Source of the DNA: Dethiobacter alkaliphilus
GTDB lineage: Bacteria > Bacillota > Dethiobacteria > DTU022 > UBA8154
Direction of reading: 5' to 3'
NCBI GenBank assembly: GCA_016841605.1
Contig: JAENYV010000006.1
Span: 124,001 to 188,000 of the forward strand
DNA: 64,000 nucleotides
A program made the translations under genes and the position numbers. Below are positions 16,373-25,578 of the stretch, in pieces (positions within the stretch are counted from its first letter, which is position 1; each line of letters opens with the position of its first letter). A model generated the notes under the pieces. That model made no database searches. It was not told where the DNA came from and saw only the letters and a list, made by a program, of their open reading frames with translations.

Positions 16373-16558
16373 ATGATAACGGCTGAAGTCGACTTGAAAG
16401 AGATGGATACGATTATCCTGGAAATCAAGGGAAAAGTAAAGCAACTCCGGGAAATGTCCGGAGGTATGCAGTGTGTGGACAGAAACTGCGAACGAATCCT
16501 GGCAAGCTTAAAAATGTTGGAATTAAATATCTGTGATGTAATTGAGTTTCTTGACTAA
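16373..16558 (+). CDS. 61-residue protein co-transcribed with the ligase
   Basis: A short protein (MITAEVDLKEMD...VIEFLD) preceded by AAAGGAGG at good distance. It lies 40 bases after the ligase stop, so probably in the same sigma-54 transcript. It is predicted mostly helical, with three Cys residues (MQCVDRNCERIL and NICDVI). I do not recognise a family. It could be an accessory or regulatory subunit of the ligase. Confidence 0.6.
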   Translation: MITAEVDLKEMDTIILEIKGKVKQLREMSGGMQCVDRNCERILASLKMLELNICDVIEFLD

Positions 16559-16632
16559 CAGTATCTCCAAGATATGATCAAATATATTTTACTTTTTTAT
16601 CATGACTCTTGAGTAATTAATTGCAGTATGAA

Positions 16633-16725
16633 GGTGCAGCGGGATACTGAAGGCAGAACTGCCTATGAAATCAGGAAATTTCCCATCGTCGCCTTTGCAG
16701 AGTTGCCTTAGTGCCACGCTGCACC
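16633..16725. ncRNA. possible structured RNA between convergent units
   Basis: A 9-bp closing stem (GGTGCAGCG at 16633-16641, CGCTGCACC at 16717-16725) encloses 75 bases that hold a 6-bp hairpin (AGGCAG/CTGCCT, 16651-16664) and a GGAAATTTCC palindrome (16674-16683). It matches no RNA class I know and the strand is undetermined. It could also be a mere terminator-like region between the ligase unit and trpA. Confidence 0.25.
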
Positions 16726-16809
16726 ACAAGTTTCTGGAAATCAGTTAACTATCAATAATGCTTCGCTGCAGTGCTGTTTGCTTTTCTCCTGCAGCATTCC
16801 CTGCAGCCG

Positions 16810-17595
16810 TTATGGCTCCTGAATACGTAAAAAGCTTTTCAGTTCGTGCACGTAGGCGGGGAGGGAGGTTCTCCAGTTTTCATCGGAGAGGTGGCGGATG
16901 ATGTTGCTGCCGATGATAACTCCGTCTACCAGCCGGGCCACTTGGCCGGCCTGTTCCGGTGTTGAGATGCCGAAACCCATGCAGAGGGGCTGCACGGCAT
17001 ATTTTTTGACTCTCTCCACAAATTCTTGCAGACCTGGGGGGAGGTTTTCCCTTACACCTGTGACTCCCTCCACTGAAACCAGGTAGAGAAATCCCCTGGA
17101 GCGCGAGGCCACATATTTTATTTTCTCATCGGGTGTACTGGGCGCAATAAGATAAATTAGATCAAGGCCGTGTTGCAACGCTGTTTCCTCCAGCAGACCG
17201 GCCTCCTCGGGAGGGAGGTCGGGAATAATGAGCCCGTCCGCTCCTGCTGAGAATGAGTTCGCGCAAAAAGCTTCAGGACCGTACTGCAGAATGGGGTTGT
17301 AGTAGCCCATGAAGATGAGGGGGATGTCGGATTTTTCCCGTATCAGGCGGACAGCCTCAATGCACCTATTTATGTTGACACCGTTTTGCAGGGCTTTGGT
17401 GCCGGCCTGCTGAATGGTGATGCCGTCAACCAGAGGGTCGGAAAAGGGAATACCCAGTTCAATGATATCCGCTCCGCTTTTCTCCAGCAGCAGTACTGCC
17501 TCCACGGTTTCCTCCAGCGAGGGATAGCCCACGGTGAGATAGGCGATGAAAAGAGCGCCTGCTTTGTCGGCAAAAACAGAGTTAAGTCGGTTCAT
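16810..17595 (-). CDS. trpA: tryptophan synthase alpha subunit
   Basis: A 261-residue TIM-barrel protein that splits indole-3-glycerol phosphate into indole and glyceraldehyde 3-phosphate. It shows the catalytic Glu and Asp in [15 protein letters not shown] (near residues 46-60) and the phosphate loops GFGIS and GSNI. The start overlaps the end of trpB by four bases, as in coupled translation of the alpha-beta complex. It is the last gene of the trp operon. Confidence 0.97.
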   Translation of the reverse strand: MNRLNSVFADKAGALFIAYLTVGYPSLEETVEAVLLLEKSGADIIELGIPFSDPLVDGITIQQAGTKALQNGVNINRCIEAVRLIREKSDIPLIFMGYYNPILQYGPEAFCANSFSAGADGLIIPDLPPEEAGLLEETALQHGLDLIYLIAPSTPDEKIKYVASRSRGFLYLVSVEGVTGVRENLPPGLQEFVERVKKYAVQPLCMGFGISTPEQAGQVARLVDGVIIGSNIIRHLSDENWRTSLPAYVHELKSFLRIQEP

Positions 17596-18797
17596 ATTTT
17601 CCCCTCCATTTGTTCCCGGATAATTTCCATATCTTTATCTCCCCGGCCGGAGAGGTTAACCACAACAATTTCTCCTTCCCGGAGAGACGGGGCCAGCTTC
17701 ATGGTATAGGCCAGAGCGTGCGCGGACTCCAGCGCGGGGATTATCCCCTCGGTGAGGCTGAGGAATTCCACGGCCTGCAGGGCTTCGTCGTCCATGACAG
17801 CCGTGTAGTGGGCGCGGCCGCTTTCTTTCAGGTAGCTGTGTTCCGGACCGACACCGGGATAATCCAGGCCCGCGGAAACGCTGTGTGCCGTGGAAATGTT
17901 GCCGTCAGCATCCTGAAGCAAAAATGATCTGGAACCGTGGAAAACTCCTGTTCTGCCCATGTTCAGGGTTGCGGCATGCCGGCCGCTTTCCAGGCCCTGC
18001 CCGCCGGCTTCTACGCCGATCATTTTAACCGTCTGTTCCTCCACAAAGGGGTAAAAGAGCCCGATGGAGTTAGAGCCGCCTCCCACACAGGCGATCAGGT
18101 AGTCGGGGAGTCTGTCATACCGGGCGATGATCTGCCTTTTTACCTCCTCCCCGATGACGGATTGAAAATCGCGAACTATCATGGGAAAGGGATGCGGTCC
18201 CACTACAGAACCCAGGAGATAATGGGTCTCTTTGACGCTCGCCACCCAATCCCGGAAAGCCTCGTTAACAGCCTCCTTCAGCGTCCCGCTTCCGCCGCCC
18301 ACAGGTTTTACCTCCGCACCCAGGAGCCGCATGCGGGCTACGTTGGGGGCCTGGCGGGCCATGTCCTTCTCTCCCATGTGGATAACACATTCCAGCTTCA
18401 GCATGGCGCAGACCGCTGCCACAGCCACCCCATGCTGCCCCGCGCCCGTTTCCGCTACGATACGTCTCTTTCCCATCTTTGCGGCCAGCAGTCCCTGGCC
18501 CAGGACGTTATTGATTTTATGGGCTCCTGTGTGCAAGAGGTCTTCCCGTTTGAGAAGAATACGGGCTTTGCTCCCCAGTGCATCGGCAAAATTTACTGCT
18601 TCGTAAAGGGGTGTGGGACGTCCTGCCCACTCCTTTAAAAGCCGGTCAAGTTCCAGCTGAAAGGCATTGTCGTTCTTTGCCTCCTCATAGGCTCTTATCA
18701 GCTCATCCAGAGCGGGCGCCAGTACTTCGGGCACAAAGCGTCCGCCAAAATTACCGAAATATCCTTTTTCATCAGGTATCATAATATCAGGTACCAT
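17592..18797 (-). CDS. trpB: tryptophan synthase beta subunit
   Basis: A 401-residue PLP enzyme joining indole and serine to give tryptophan. The PLP lysine lies in HTGAHKINN, the phosphate-binding loop is GGGSNS, and ETGAGQHG is present. The length is usual for TrpB1. AAAGGA precedes the ATG. It lies between trpF and trpA in the operon and overlaps trpA by four bases. Confidence 0.97.
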   Translation of the reverse strand: MVPDIMIPDEKGYFGNFGGRFVPEVLAPALDELIRAYEEAKNDNAFQLELDRLLKEWAGRPTPLYEAVNFADALGSKARILLKREDLLHTGAHKINNVLGQGLLAAKMGKRRIVAETGAGQHGVAVAAVCAMLKLECVIHMGEKDMARQAPNVARMRLLGAEVKPVGGGSGTLKEAVNEAFRDWVASVKETHYLLGSVVGPHPFPMIVRDFQSVIGEEVKRQIIARYDRLPDYLIACVGGGSNSIGLFYPFVEEQTVKMIGVEAGGQGLESGRHAATLNMGRTGVFHGSRSFLLQDADGNISTAHSVSAGLDYPGVGPEHSYLKESGRAHYTAVMDDEALQAVEFLSLTEGIIPALESAHALAYTMKLAPSLREGEIVVVNLSGRGDKDMEIIREQMEGKI

Positions 18798-18859
18798 GTC
18801 GTTTTTTTCCTTTCATGGCGGAAGTAATCCGCATTAATTGAAGTTTACAACCCGTAAGT

Positions 18860-19525
18860 TTACAAACCCGGCCTGACTGCCCGGATAAAAGTTCTTACTT
18901 TCTTTCTTTCCAGCCGCCCTTTGGTCGTGACTGCGCTGAAGGCATCCACAGCAAAGGGTTGCACTGCGGCTATGGCGTTTTTTACATTCTCAGCGTTAAG
19001 ACCGCCGGCCAGAATAAGGGGTGCCGGCCGGATGGCCTCCCGTATTTGGCGGGCAATCTCCGGAGGGAACTGCAGGCCTGTTGACCCCACTTTTCCCGCT
19101 GTCATGGTATCAAGCAAGACGGCATCCGCGCCTTTCTCCACGTATTCCCGGGCACAGCGTCCGGGGTCTGCGCCTTCCGCCAGACCATTTTCTCCCCAGT
19201 GCAGGGTTTTGATGATACCCGTTTGGAGCTTTCTTTTGAGCAGGGCCACCTGTTCCGTGGAGTTAAAGCCATGGAGCTGCACGACATCAGGCTGAATTTC
19301 TTCTGCCATGGAGACGATCCGTTCCGTTTGTTCCTCAGTGATAATCAGGATAGAGGTCACCAGAGGAGGGATCAGCCGGCGGAGGCTCCGGGCTTCTTCC
19401 AGGGAGAGGCGGCAGGCGAGCTCCTGCCTTACTTCCGTGATCAGGCCGATGCCGTGAACGCGTTCCTCCACCAACAGATCAATATCTGAAGGTTCACAGC
19501 TTCCGCAAAGCATAATGCGGGTCAT
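18860..19525 (-). CDS. trpF: phosphoribosylanthranilate isomerase
   Basis: A 221-residue TIM-barrel enzyme converting phosphoribosylanthranilate to the enol-ribulose phosphate. The general base Cys lies in the N-terminal MLCGSCEPSDI segment and the acid Asp in VLLDTMTAGKVGSTG. LAGGLNAENV forms the phosphate site. The start overlaps trpC by four bases, and GAGGAAAG precedes it. Confidence 0.94.
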   Translation of the reverse strand: MTRIMLCGSCEPSDIDLLVEERVHGIGLITEVRQELACRLSLEEARSLRRLIPPLVTSILIITEEQTERIVSMAEEIQPDVVQLHGFNSTEQVALLKRKLQTGIIKTLHWGENGLAEGADPGRCAREYVEKGADAVLLDTMTAGKVGSTGLQFPPEIARQIREAIRPAPLILAGGLNAENVKNAIAAVQPFAVDAFSAVTTKGRLERKKVRTFIRAVRPGL

Positions 19526-20289
19526 GAGCTTTCCTCCTCCCGGGAGGCATATGCCCCGACAAAGGATGCCACCGTTTCCGCAGGTTTCGGGGAGAGCATA
19601 AATGCTGTCCCGACCAGCACTGCATCGGCACCGTTTTTCAGGGAAAAAAGGGCGTCGCCGGGAGTTTTGTGAGCACTCTGGCTGACAAGAAGAGCGTTGC
19701 CGGCTACCTGCCGGTAAGCGCCTGCCGTTTTTGTCGTCAGCCGCAGGGCATTTTCTCCCTTTTCCAGATCATCGATATCTTTATTATTAAAGCCCACCAG
19801 GGTTATTTTGCCCCCAAGTCCCTGCAGGTAGTAAAGATCCTTTGTTCCCCGGGTCTCTACCAGGGCCTCCATCCCATCGTTTTGCACCTGTTCCAGCACA
19901 GCAGGTAGTTTTTCCTTCAGCTGGTGAGCGATGAGCAGGAGAGTGACGCGGGATCTTAGGTCATTTCCCAACCTACCGAGTAATCCGGCGTAATAGCCGG
20001 CCCCCTCTTGATCAAAAATAAAATCTTTAATGAGCAGAGGCAATGATGTAGCCTGCAGGACCGCAGGAATATCCCTCTCCGGGTCTCCTCCGAAAAAGCG
20101 GCGTTCCGTCACAAGGGAGATCCCGGCTGCCCCGCCCTTTTCGTAACTTTTAGCCAGGAGTCCGGCGTCCCGACCGTCGCGGGGAAGGTTATTCTCTTCC
20201 GCCAGTTTGGGAATCAGACGCTTAATTTCGGCAATAACAGGGACAATCCCCGCTGCCCTGGCATTAATGAGGGACTGTACCAGATTCAC
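19522..20289 (-). CDS. trpC: indole-3-glycerol phosphate synthase
   Basis: A 255-residue TIM-barrel enzyme closing the indole ring. Motifs are VIAEIKR near the N-terminus (catalytic Lys), LLIKDFIFDQ, EALVETRG and LVGFNNKDI. The GTG start is preceded by GGGGGA and lies inside the 3' end of trpD, overlapping it by 26 bases. The N-terminal helix seems shorter than in many homologues. Confidence 0.94.
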   Translation of the reverse strand: MNLVQSLINARAAGIVPVIAEIKRLIPKLAEENNLPRDGRDAGLLAKSYEKGGAAGISLVTERRFFGGDPERDIPAVLQATSLPLLIKDFIFDQEGAGYYAGLLGRLGNDLRSRVTLLLIAHQLKEKLPAVLEQVQNDGMEALVETRGTKDLYYLQGLGGKITLVGFNNKDIDDLEKGENALRLTTKTAGAYRQVAGNALLVSQSAHKTPGDALFSLKNGADAVLVGTAFMLSPKPAETVASFVGAYASREEESS

Positions 20290-21319
20290 AAGATTTTTCC
20301 CCCTTTAGCTCTTTGGATTTTCGGCTTATCTCTTCAACCTTGGCCAGGGCCAGACCGGAGTCAAGGGTTTGCCGGGCAATTTCCAGCCCTTCAAAAAGGT
20401 CTGTGGCTTTTCCTCCGACTACCATGGTTGCTGCCGCATTGAGCAGAAGCATATCGCGCTTTGGACCTTTTTCTTTCCCGCTGAAAATGTCTCTGATAAT
20501 ATTGGCATTGTAAACGGGGCTACCCCCCTTGATCTCTTCAAGAGAACAGCGGCGAAGCCCGAAATCTTCGGGGGATACACTGAAAGTGTTAATCTTGCCT
20601 TCTTTTATCTCCGCAATCTTTGTTTCACCTAAAAGAGACAATTCATCAACTCCATCAGTGCCGTGGAGAATCATGACATGTTTGAAGCCGAGCATCGCGA
20701 CCACTTCAGCCACCGTATCGACCAGTTGCGGTTGATAGACTCCCAGCACATGGCGTTTGGCTCCGGCCGGGTTAATTAATGGACCGATAATGGTGAAAAA
20801 AATTGTTTTAATTCCCAGTTCGTTTTCCGGGGGGAAAACCTTGAGCATAACAGGATGAAAGAGGGGGGCGTAAAGGAAGGAAAAACCCGATTCGTCAATG
20901 AGACGTTCCGCCTGGTGGGGTTCGAGTTCCACTTCAATACCCAGCGCTTCCAGAACATCCGCGCTCCCTGAGGAGGCAGAGATGGAACGGGAGCCGTGTT
21001 TGGCAATCTTGATTCCTGCAGCAGCGGAGAGGAGAGCGTTGGCACTGCTGACATTAAAAGTAGTCAGGCCGCCGCCTGTACCGCAGGTGTCGGTCAACTG
21101 CCCGTTGGCCCGGGGTTTGATCGGGATGCATACTTGCTGCATGGAGCGTGCTATCGCGGCGATTTCGCCCACTGTGGGGCCTTTCATTAACAGAGCCATT
21201 AAAAACCCGGCAATTTGGGTTTGCGAAAAACGATCCTCAGCAAGGCCTGTGATAACTCCATCTATTTCAGGCTGGCCCAGTTCTTCTTTCTGAGCAAGCT
21301 GCCGTAAAATTTCTTTCAT
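20264..21319 (-). CDS. trpD: anthranilate phosphoribosyltransferase
   Basis: A 351-residue enzyme that transfers phosphoribosyl from PRPP to anthranilate. The PRPP-binding signature DTCGTGG and KHGSRSISASSGSADVLEALG are visible. It is the first enzyme gene of this operon; trpE and trpG, which usually precede it, are absent from the window. GGGAG precedes the ATG. Confidence 0.96.
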   Translation of the reverse strand: MKEILRQLAQKEELGQPEIDGVITGLAEDRFSQTQIAGFLMALLMKGPTVGEIAAIARSMQQVCIPIKPRANGQLTDTCGTGGGLTTFNVSSANALLSAAAGIKIAKHGSRSISASSGSADVLEALGIEVELEPHQAERLIDESGFSFLYAPLFHPVMLKVFPPENELGIKTIFFTIIGPLINPAGAKRHVLGVYQPQLVDTVAEVVAMLGFKHVMILHGTDGVDELSLLGETKIAEIKEGKINTFSVSPEDFGLRRCSLEEIKGGSPVYNANIIRDIFSGKEKGPKRDMLLLNAAATMVVGGKATDLFEGLEIARQTLDSGLALAKVEEISRKSKELKGEKSCESGTVPH

Positions 21320-21470
21320 GAGATAATATCTCCCTTCTATTTGGTAAAAATAGTATATTAGTTCCTAAACTAAACAAGTAACAACTCCGGCTGGTAAGAA
21401 ATATTTTATAGGCCCTCGCGGGCCAAGGCCAAGACCATGTCCGAAATTTCGAAGCACATATTTGCAGCAT
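21267..21470 (-). other. Trp-rich short ORF between T-box terminator and trpD
   Basis: A 67-codon frame with GAGGAGG before its ATG. Residues 12-16 read Trp-Ser-Trp-Pro-Trp, and directly after them lies a GGCCC/GGGCC hairpin (about 21411-21424). It ends inside trpD in another frame. It could be a leader peptide sensing charged tRNA-Trp. A competing 27-codon frame (21406-21489) over the same DNA encodes an ordinary helical segment (CFEISDMVLALAREGL) and might be the remnant of a lost gene. Confidence 0.3.
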
Positions 21471-21523
21471 GGTAAATTTTCCTCCTCATTGTGCGTTTAG
21501 AATTGAATTTAAAAAAAGGAAAT

Positions 21524-21865
21524 AAAAAAGCCTCTCGCCTGATAAAGGGCGAGAGGCAGATCTACCTTCGCGGTGCCACCTTAATTAACCGGCCCAAAGG
21601 GCCGATATCTTTGACAGGTACGGAAATACTTTACCGCTTTTGCCGGCAAAGCATCGATACCCCGAGCTCTAGTAACGGTGCTCACTCCGTCGGGGGCTAC
21701 TGGGGAACCGTTTGGACAACCGTGTTAACCCGTTCGCCACCGCGTCTTCCGAGTCCATTCACCACCTGCGCTAGGACCGGGTTCTCAGCTGCCCCGGCTC
21801 TCTGGGCCTCCGCTTTGTTGGCTACTCTCCTCGTGCATGGACTTTAATTTTTTAAAAAATATATT
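21524..21865 (-). promoter_or_regulatory. T-box leader of the trp operon
   Basis: On the minus strand the T-box core AAGGTGGCACCGCG (21582-21569) precedes a terminator with a 10-bp stem GCCTCTCGCC/GGCGAGAGGC (21557-21530) and a T-run. Upstream are a stem I region with AGAG and GAGA elements and a likely specifier TGG (21757-21755) in GAATGGACTC. Uncharged tRNA-Trp would stabilise the antiterminator and switch on trpDCFBA. Confidence 0.92.
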
Positions 21866-21871
21866 GCTACT

Positions 21872-21900
21872 TTTTTACCGTACTTTTTTCGTTTTGTCAA
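21872..21900 (-). promoter_or_regulatory. promoter of the trp T-box leader
   Basis: On the minus strand: TTGACA (21900-21895), a 17-base spacer, and TAAAAA (21877-21872). This lies just before the T-box leader. Confidence 0.65.
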
Positions 21901-22096
21901 TTACTTTTTTTTATATTGTTTATTCTGTGATAATGCAACCCTGACTTTTTTCCTTATATTATTACTTTTTTTTTCCGCTAAAACGGAGTTAACAGACATA
22001 TTCCGGCAGGTCAAACGGGGGCAATCAAGAATATATTATATGTATTATTTGGTAACAATACACGAATTGCCTGGTACGGGGAGTGAGGATGCTCTG

Positions 22097-23269
22097 ATGA
22101 AACTAATGAGAATTATTTACGTGTTGGCTGTTTTGCTAATAATTTTTCCGGCAGCAGTAATTACTTTTTTGCTGAAGGGAGATACAGCTTGCCCGGTAGC
22201 CGCGACGGAACCTGAGGGAGGGGAGATACCCGCGGAAGAGAAAGCCCTGACCATAGAATTTCAGCAGACCCCCTTTCTGCTGGATGGTCTAACATTTGTT
22301 CCCGTGCGGGAACTGGCCGGATATCTGGGCCTTACCCTTACATGGGATGCAGAACAAAATGCGCTGATCTTTGATGACGGCCGTGTTGCTTTTTGTTTTG
22401 AGACATTATCCGATCCGCCCGGCCGGGGCAGGTTTGTCTTTCCATCCAGGCAGACGGTTACTAACATAAGAAAAAGAGAAACCGAGGAGATAACCTGGCC
22501 CTATTACCTGGAAAATGGTTTCATCTTCCTCCCCTTGCGTCCTCTGGCCCAGTGTTTTAACTGGAAATTAGGCTGGCATCCTGACCTGAGTTTTATATCG
22601 CTGAAGTTAAATCCTGAGAAAGAGGGGTCCCAAATCCTACTTTTTGATGTGGAACTTCCCTTTTCCCGTTACTTCTGGCCGCCTCCGCAGCGGATTGCCT
22701 ATCTGACCTTTGATGACGGCCCCAGCCAGGCTGTGACACCTCTCATCCTGGATATTCTGCACGAAGAGAATATTAAGGCTACTTTTTTCGTTGTGGGTGA
22801 ACGGATCGAGCGGCACCCGGATATGCTGCTGCGTATTTACGAAGAAGGACACACCATAGGCAATCATACCTATAGTCATCAGCCTGCGGTGATTTTCACC
22901 GGCACGAAAGAATTCATGCAGGAGATTAAAAAAAATGAAGATTTGATTCATTCCGTAATCGGAGAAAAGCCTACGCTTGTGCGCATGCCCTACGGGATAG
23001 GATTTGACCAATGGCCTGCTTATAAAAGGAGTTTGGAAAAAAAAGGGTACCTTCACGTTGGCTGGAATGTAAACAGTTTCGATTCTTCCGGTCAGAATGT
23101 TCCCGCACAGGATATCATCGCGGAAGTCAAGCAGCAAGTCTCCGGTAAAAATGAAGTTATTATTCTTTTCCATGATCTGGCCTGGAAAAGTACCGCGGAA
23201 GCACTGCCGGAGGTTATCCGTTTTTTACAGAAGCAGGGGTATTTTTTCCGGCCGCTTGCCAAGGATTAA
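22097..23269 (+). CDS. membrane-anchored polysaccharide deacetylase with stalk domain
   Basis: A 390-residue extracytoplasmic protein. The N-terminus is a signal/anchor helix (IIYVLAVLLIIFPAAVITFLL), followed by a copper-amine-oxidase-N-type stalk domain (FVPVRELAGYLGLTLTWD; FLPLRPLAQCFNWKLGW). A NodB deacetylase domain comes last with TFDDGPS, the metal-binding NHTYSH, RMPYG, GWNVNSFD and ILFHD. It probably removes acetyl groups from peptidoglycan or another N-acetylated glycan. GGGGAGTGAGG supports ATG 22097 over an earlier ATG at 22040. It is divergent from the trp operon. Confidence 0.88.
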   Translation: MKLMRIIYVLAVLLIIFPAAVITFLLKGDTACPVAATEPEGGEIPAEEKALTIEFQQTPFLLDGLTFVPVRELAGYLGLTLTWDAEQNALIFDDGRVAFCFETLSDPPGRGRFVFPSRQTVTNIRKRETEEITWPYYLENGFIFLPLRPLAQCFNWKLGWHPDLSFISLKLNPEKEGSQILLFDVELPFSRYFWPPPQRIAYLTFDDGPSQAVTPLILDILHEENIKATFFVVGERIERHPDMLLRIYEEGHTIGNHTYSHQPAVIFTGTKEFMQEIKKNEDLIHSVIGEKPTLVRMPYGIGFDQWPAYKRSLEKKGYLHVGWNVNSFDSSGQNVPAQDIIAEVKQQVSGKNEVIILFHDLAWKSTAEALPEVIRFLQKQGYFFRPLAKD

Positions 23270-23310
23270 TTTCGCATAATAGATTCCCTGCCGGGGAAAT
23301 CTAAATTATT

Positions 23311-25554
23311 ATGAGACACAAGCTAAGAATACACTACGATAACGGAAACAACTTTATTGACCCTCACCTCTGGACATGGGTCACGGACGGGTCTACTCTG
23401 GAAAGGGAAGTTGCCCCCGGCGGCAGGGATATTTTCGGTGTCTATTACGATGTTGAGTTTAACCGCAGCAGCTTCAATTTTAAGTTTAAAGACGGCCGCG
23501 GCAAAAAAAATATCTGGGAAGAAGGTGCCTTTGACCGTTATTATCATCTCCGGCTCGGAACGGAGATCTGGACCATGTCGGACCGGCACAATGTTTATCA
23601 TATCCTACCCGCAAAACCTGTGGGCCATGTTAAAGACTATTATGCCCCTATAAGGCATCTCATTCCCCAAAAAAACTTCTATCTGCCCAATACCGATGTT
23701 TCGGGGCTGGGCGTCCCCTCCCTGCTTGGCGCCACACCCCTCACCGATGGAACGATCCTCTTCGGTTTTTTTCATCCCAGGGCTGCCCGCGTCTATCTTG
23801 TGGGCAATTTTAATGACTGGCAGTGTCCCGGCTTTCCCAATGCACGACCGGAAATGTTCCATGAGATGGAACTCTACCGGGGTTTTTATTACCTACCCAA
23901 CATCTGGTTGATCAGAATTAAATCTCCTTCCGGATTAAAGCAATTGGAGTATAAATTTTTTGTGCAGGGCGGTGCCGTGGAGACTGAACGCTACGTCAGC
24001 GACCCCTACACCAGGGTTTACAGTGACGATTACAGGTTCAGGAATTCCGTCGTGATCGATCCCTCAAAATTTGTCTGGACAGACCATGATTGGCAGACAC
24101 CTGCCGTTAAGGACCTCATTTTATATGAACTGAATGTTTACGGCTTTACCGATAATGACAGCACGATCCCCGATGAACATCAGGGCACCTTTAAAGGGAT
24201 AATACAGCGCATCCGGGATGGTTTTTTTCAGAAGCTGGGGGTTACGGTAATTGCCCTCATGCCCACCGCTGAGGTTCCCCTGAAAAGAGGCCTCGGTTAT
24301 GAGCCCTGCACCTTCATGGCTGTAGAGCAGGATTTCGGTACCCCCGACGAATTTCGGGAAATGATTAACGAAGCCCACAGACATGGACTGGCTGTCATTA
24401 TGGACCAGGTATTCAATCATACCTCCAATGATTTTAATCCTCTCTGGAACTTGATTGACGATGGCTCCGGTCCCGGCGGATTCTATTTTGAAGGGGAAAC
24501 CATGTGGGGCAATAAGGTGGCTACGGGCAAAGAAGAAGTGGATAATATGCTGATCGATGCCTGTAAACTCTTTATTAGGGAATATCACGTGGATGGTTTT
24601 CGTTTTGATGCTACACACAGCTATTTTCTGAACCATAAATTGCTGCACCGTCTTGCCTACGAGATAAAGGATAAAGGTTTTAAACCGGACGTCATTCTTA
24701 TCGCCGAGAATCTCCCCAATGAGCAGGATCTCAATCTGGAAGGGTACAATGGTTATGCCCAGTGGTCGAATATCTTTCATGATAAGATCAAGGCGCTCCT
24801 GCGTGAAGGGGAGTTTGAAGGGATAGACAACAGCATTAATGATCTGGGTGATATGTTTTATTTCAGTAAAGAAAGCTTTGCCGCTCATACGAACAACGTG
24901 GTAAATTATTGCGAAAGTCACGATGAGAACAGTGTCCCGTTTGAAGTCGCCACGGGAGGGCCGCAACTGCAGGATTACAGCCTGAAAAACAGAAAGGCCA
25001 GGCTGGGGCTGATGGCTACCATGCTCGCTTTAGGCCAGCCCATGATCTACATGGGGCAGGAATACGGTATTGAAAGGGAACGGAACAGGATCGATGTGAA
25101 CTGGGAGGAACAATCCGAACCCCACCGCTTCTATACCTGGTCCCGGGGTTTGATCCGCCTGCGCAGAGATTTACCCGGTCTGAAAATCAGCGGCTATAAC
25201 CCCGCGGGCGAAGGAAAATTTGCCTGGGTGCTGGGTCCCTGGATGGAAGCGGATCAAGGCGGCGGTCAAAGAGTCATTGGTTGGAGGAGCCGGAGTAGCG
25301 GTGGTAATGGTAAGCCGCAGGATGAAAGGATTCTGGTCCTGTTCAATTTTGAGGACCATGATGTCCCGGTTAATGTTGACTTTAAGACCCCGGGCCGCTG
25401 GGTAAAACTGGCGGACATTGACCATGTAAATGGCGGTCCCGCAACGGACCCGGAAAAACCGGACCAGGCCGATTTTCTGACAACAAACGGATTGTTTCCC
25501 AATTTTACCCTGCCGCGCTACAGCGGTTTTGTCTATCGTCATATTGAAGCTTAG
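23311..25554 (+). CDS. GH13 alpha-amylase/branching-type enzyme with CBM48
   Basis: A 747-residue alpha-glucan-active enzyme. An N-terminal starch-binding-like domain (IHYDNG...DPHLWTW) is followed by a CBM48 module (RAARVYLVGNFNDW, about residues 160-175) and the GH13 barrel. Catalytic residues are the nucleophile Asp433 (GFRFDATH), acid Glu466 (AENL) and Asp538 (SHDEN), all intact. It has no signal peptide, so it acts in the cytoplasm. Neighbours (GH57, TreT-like GT4) suggest work on glycogen or maltodextrin. Branching, debranching or hydrolysis cannot be told apart by eye. Confidence 0.85.
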   Translation: MRHKLRIHYDNGNNFIDPHLWTWVTDGSTLEREVAPGGRDIFGVYYDVEFNRSSFNFKFKDGRGKKNIWEEGAFDRYYHLRLGTEIWTMSDRHNVYHILPAKPVGHVKDYYAPIRHLIPQKNFYLPNTDVSGLGVPSLLGATPLTDGTILFGFFHPRAARVYLVGNFNDWQCPGFPNARPEMFHEMELYRGFYYLPNIWLIRIKSPSGLKQLEYKFFVQGGAVETERYVSDPYTRVYSDDYRFRNSVVIDPSKFVWTDHDWQTPAVKDLILYELNVYGFTDNDSTIPDEHQGTFKGIIQRIRDGFFQKLGVTVIALMPTAEVPLKRGLGYEPCTFMAVEQDFGTPDEFREMINEAHRHGLAVIMDQVFNHTSNDFNPLWNLIDDGSGPGGFYFEGETMWGNKVATGKEEVDNMLIDACKLFIREYHVDGFRFDATHSYFLNHKLLHRLAYEIKDKGFKPDVILIAENLPNEQDLNLEGYNGYAQWSNIFHDKIKALLREGEFEGIDNSINDLGDMFYFSKESFAAHTNNVVNYCESHDENSVPFEVATGGPQLQDYSLKNRKARLGLMATMLALGQPMIYMGQEYGIERERNRIDVNWEEQSEPHRFYTWSRGLIRLRRDLPGLKISGYNPAGEGKFAWVLGPWMEADQGGGQRVIGWRSRSSGGNGKPQDERILVLFNFEDHDVPVNVDFKTPGRWVKLADIDHVNGGPATDPEKPDQADFLTTNGLFPNFTLPRYSGFVYRHIEA

Positions 25555-25578
25555 CTTATGAGAAGGGGATATGAATGA

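Noticed and set aside
17937-18638. 233-codon frame antisense to trpB
   Set aside because: Shadow of a conserved enzyme gene; composition is that of a complementary strand.
21491-21847. 118-codon plus-strand frame
   Set aside because: It lies over the T-box leader, a structured RNA transcribed from the other strand.
24121-24966. 281-codon frame antisense to the GH13 gene
   Set aside because: The GH13 frame carries all catalytic motifs; the antisense frame has none.
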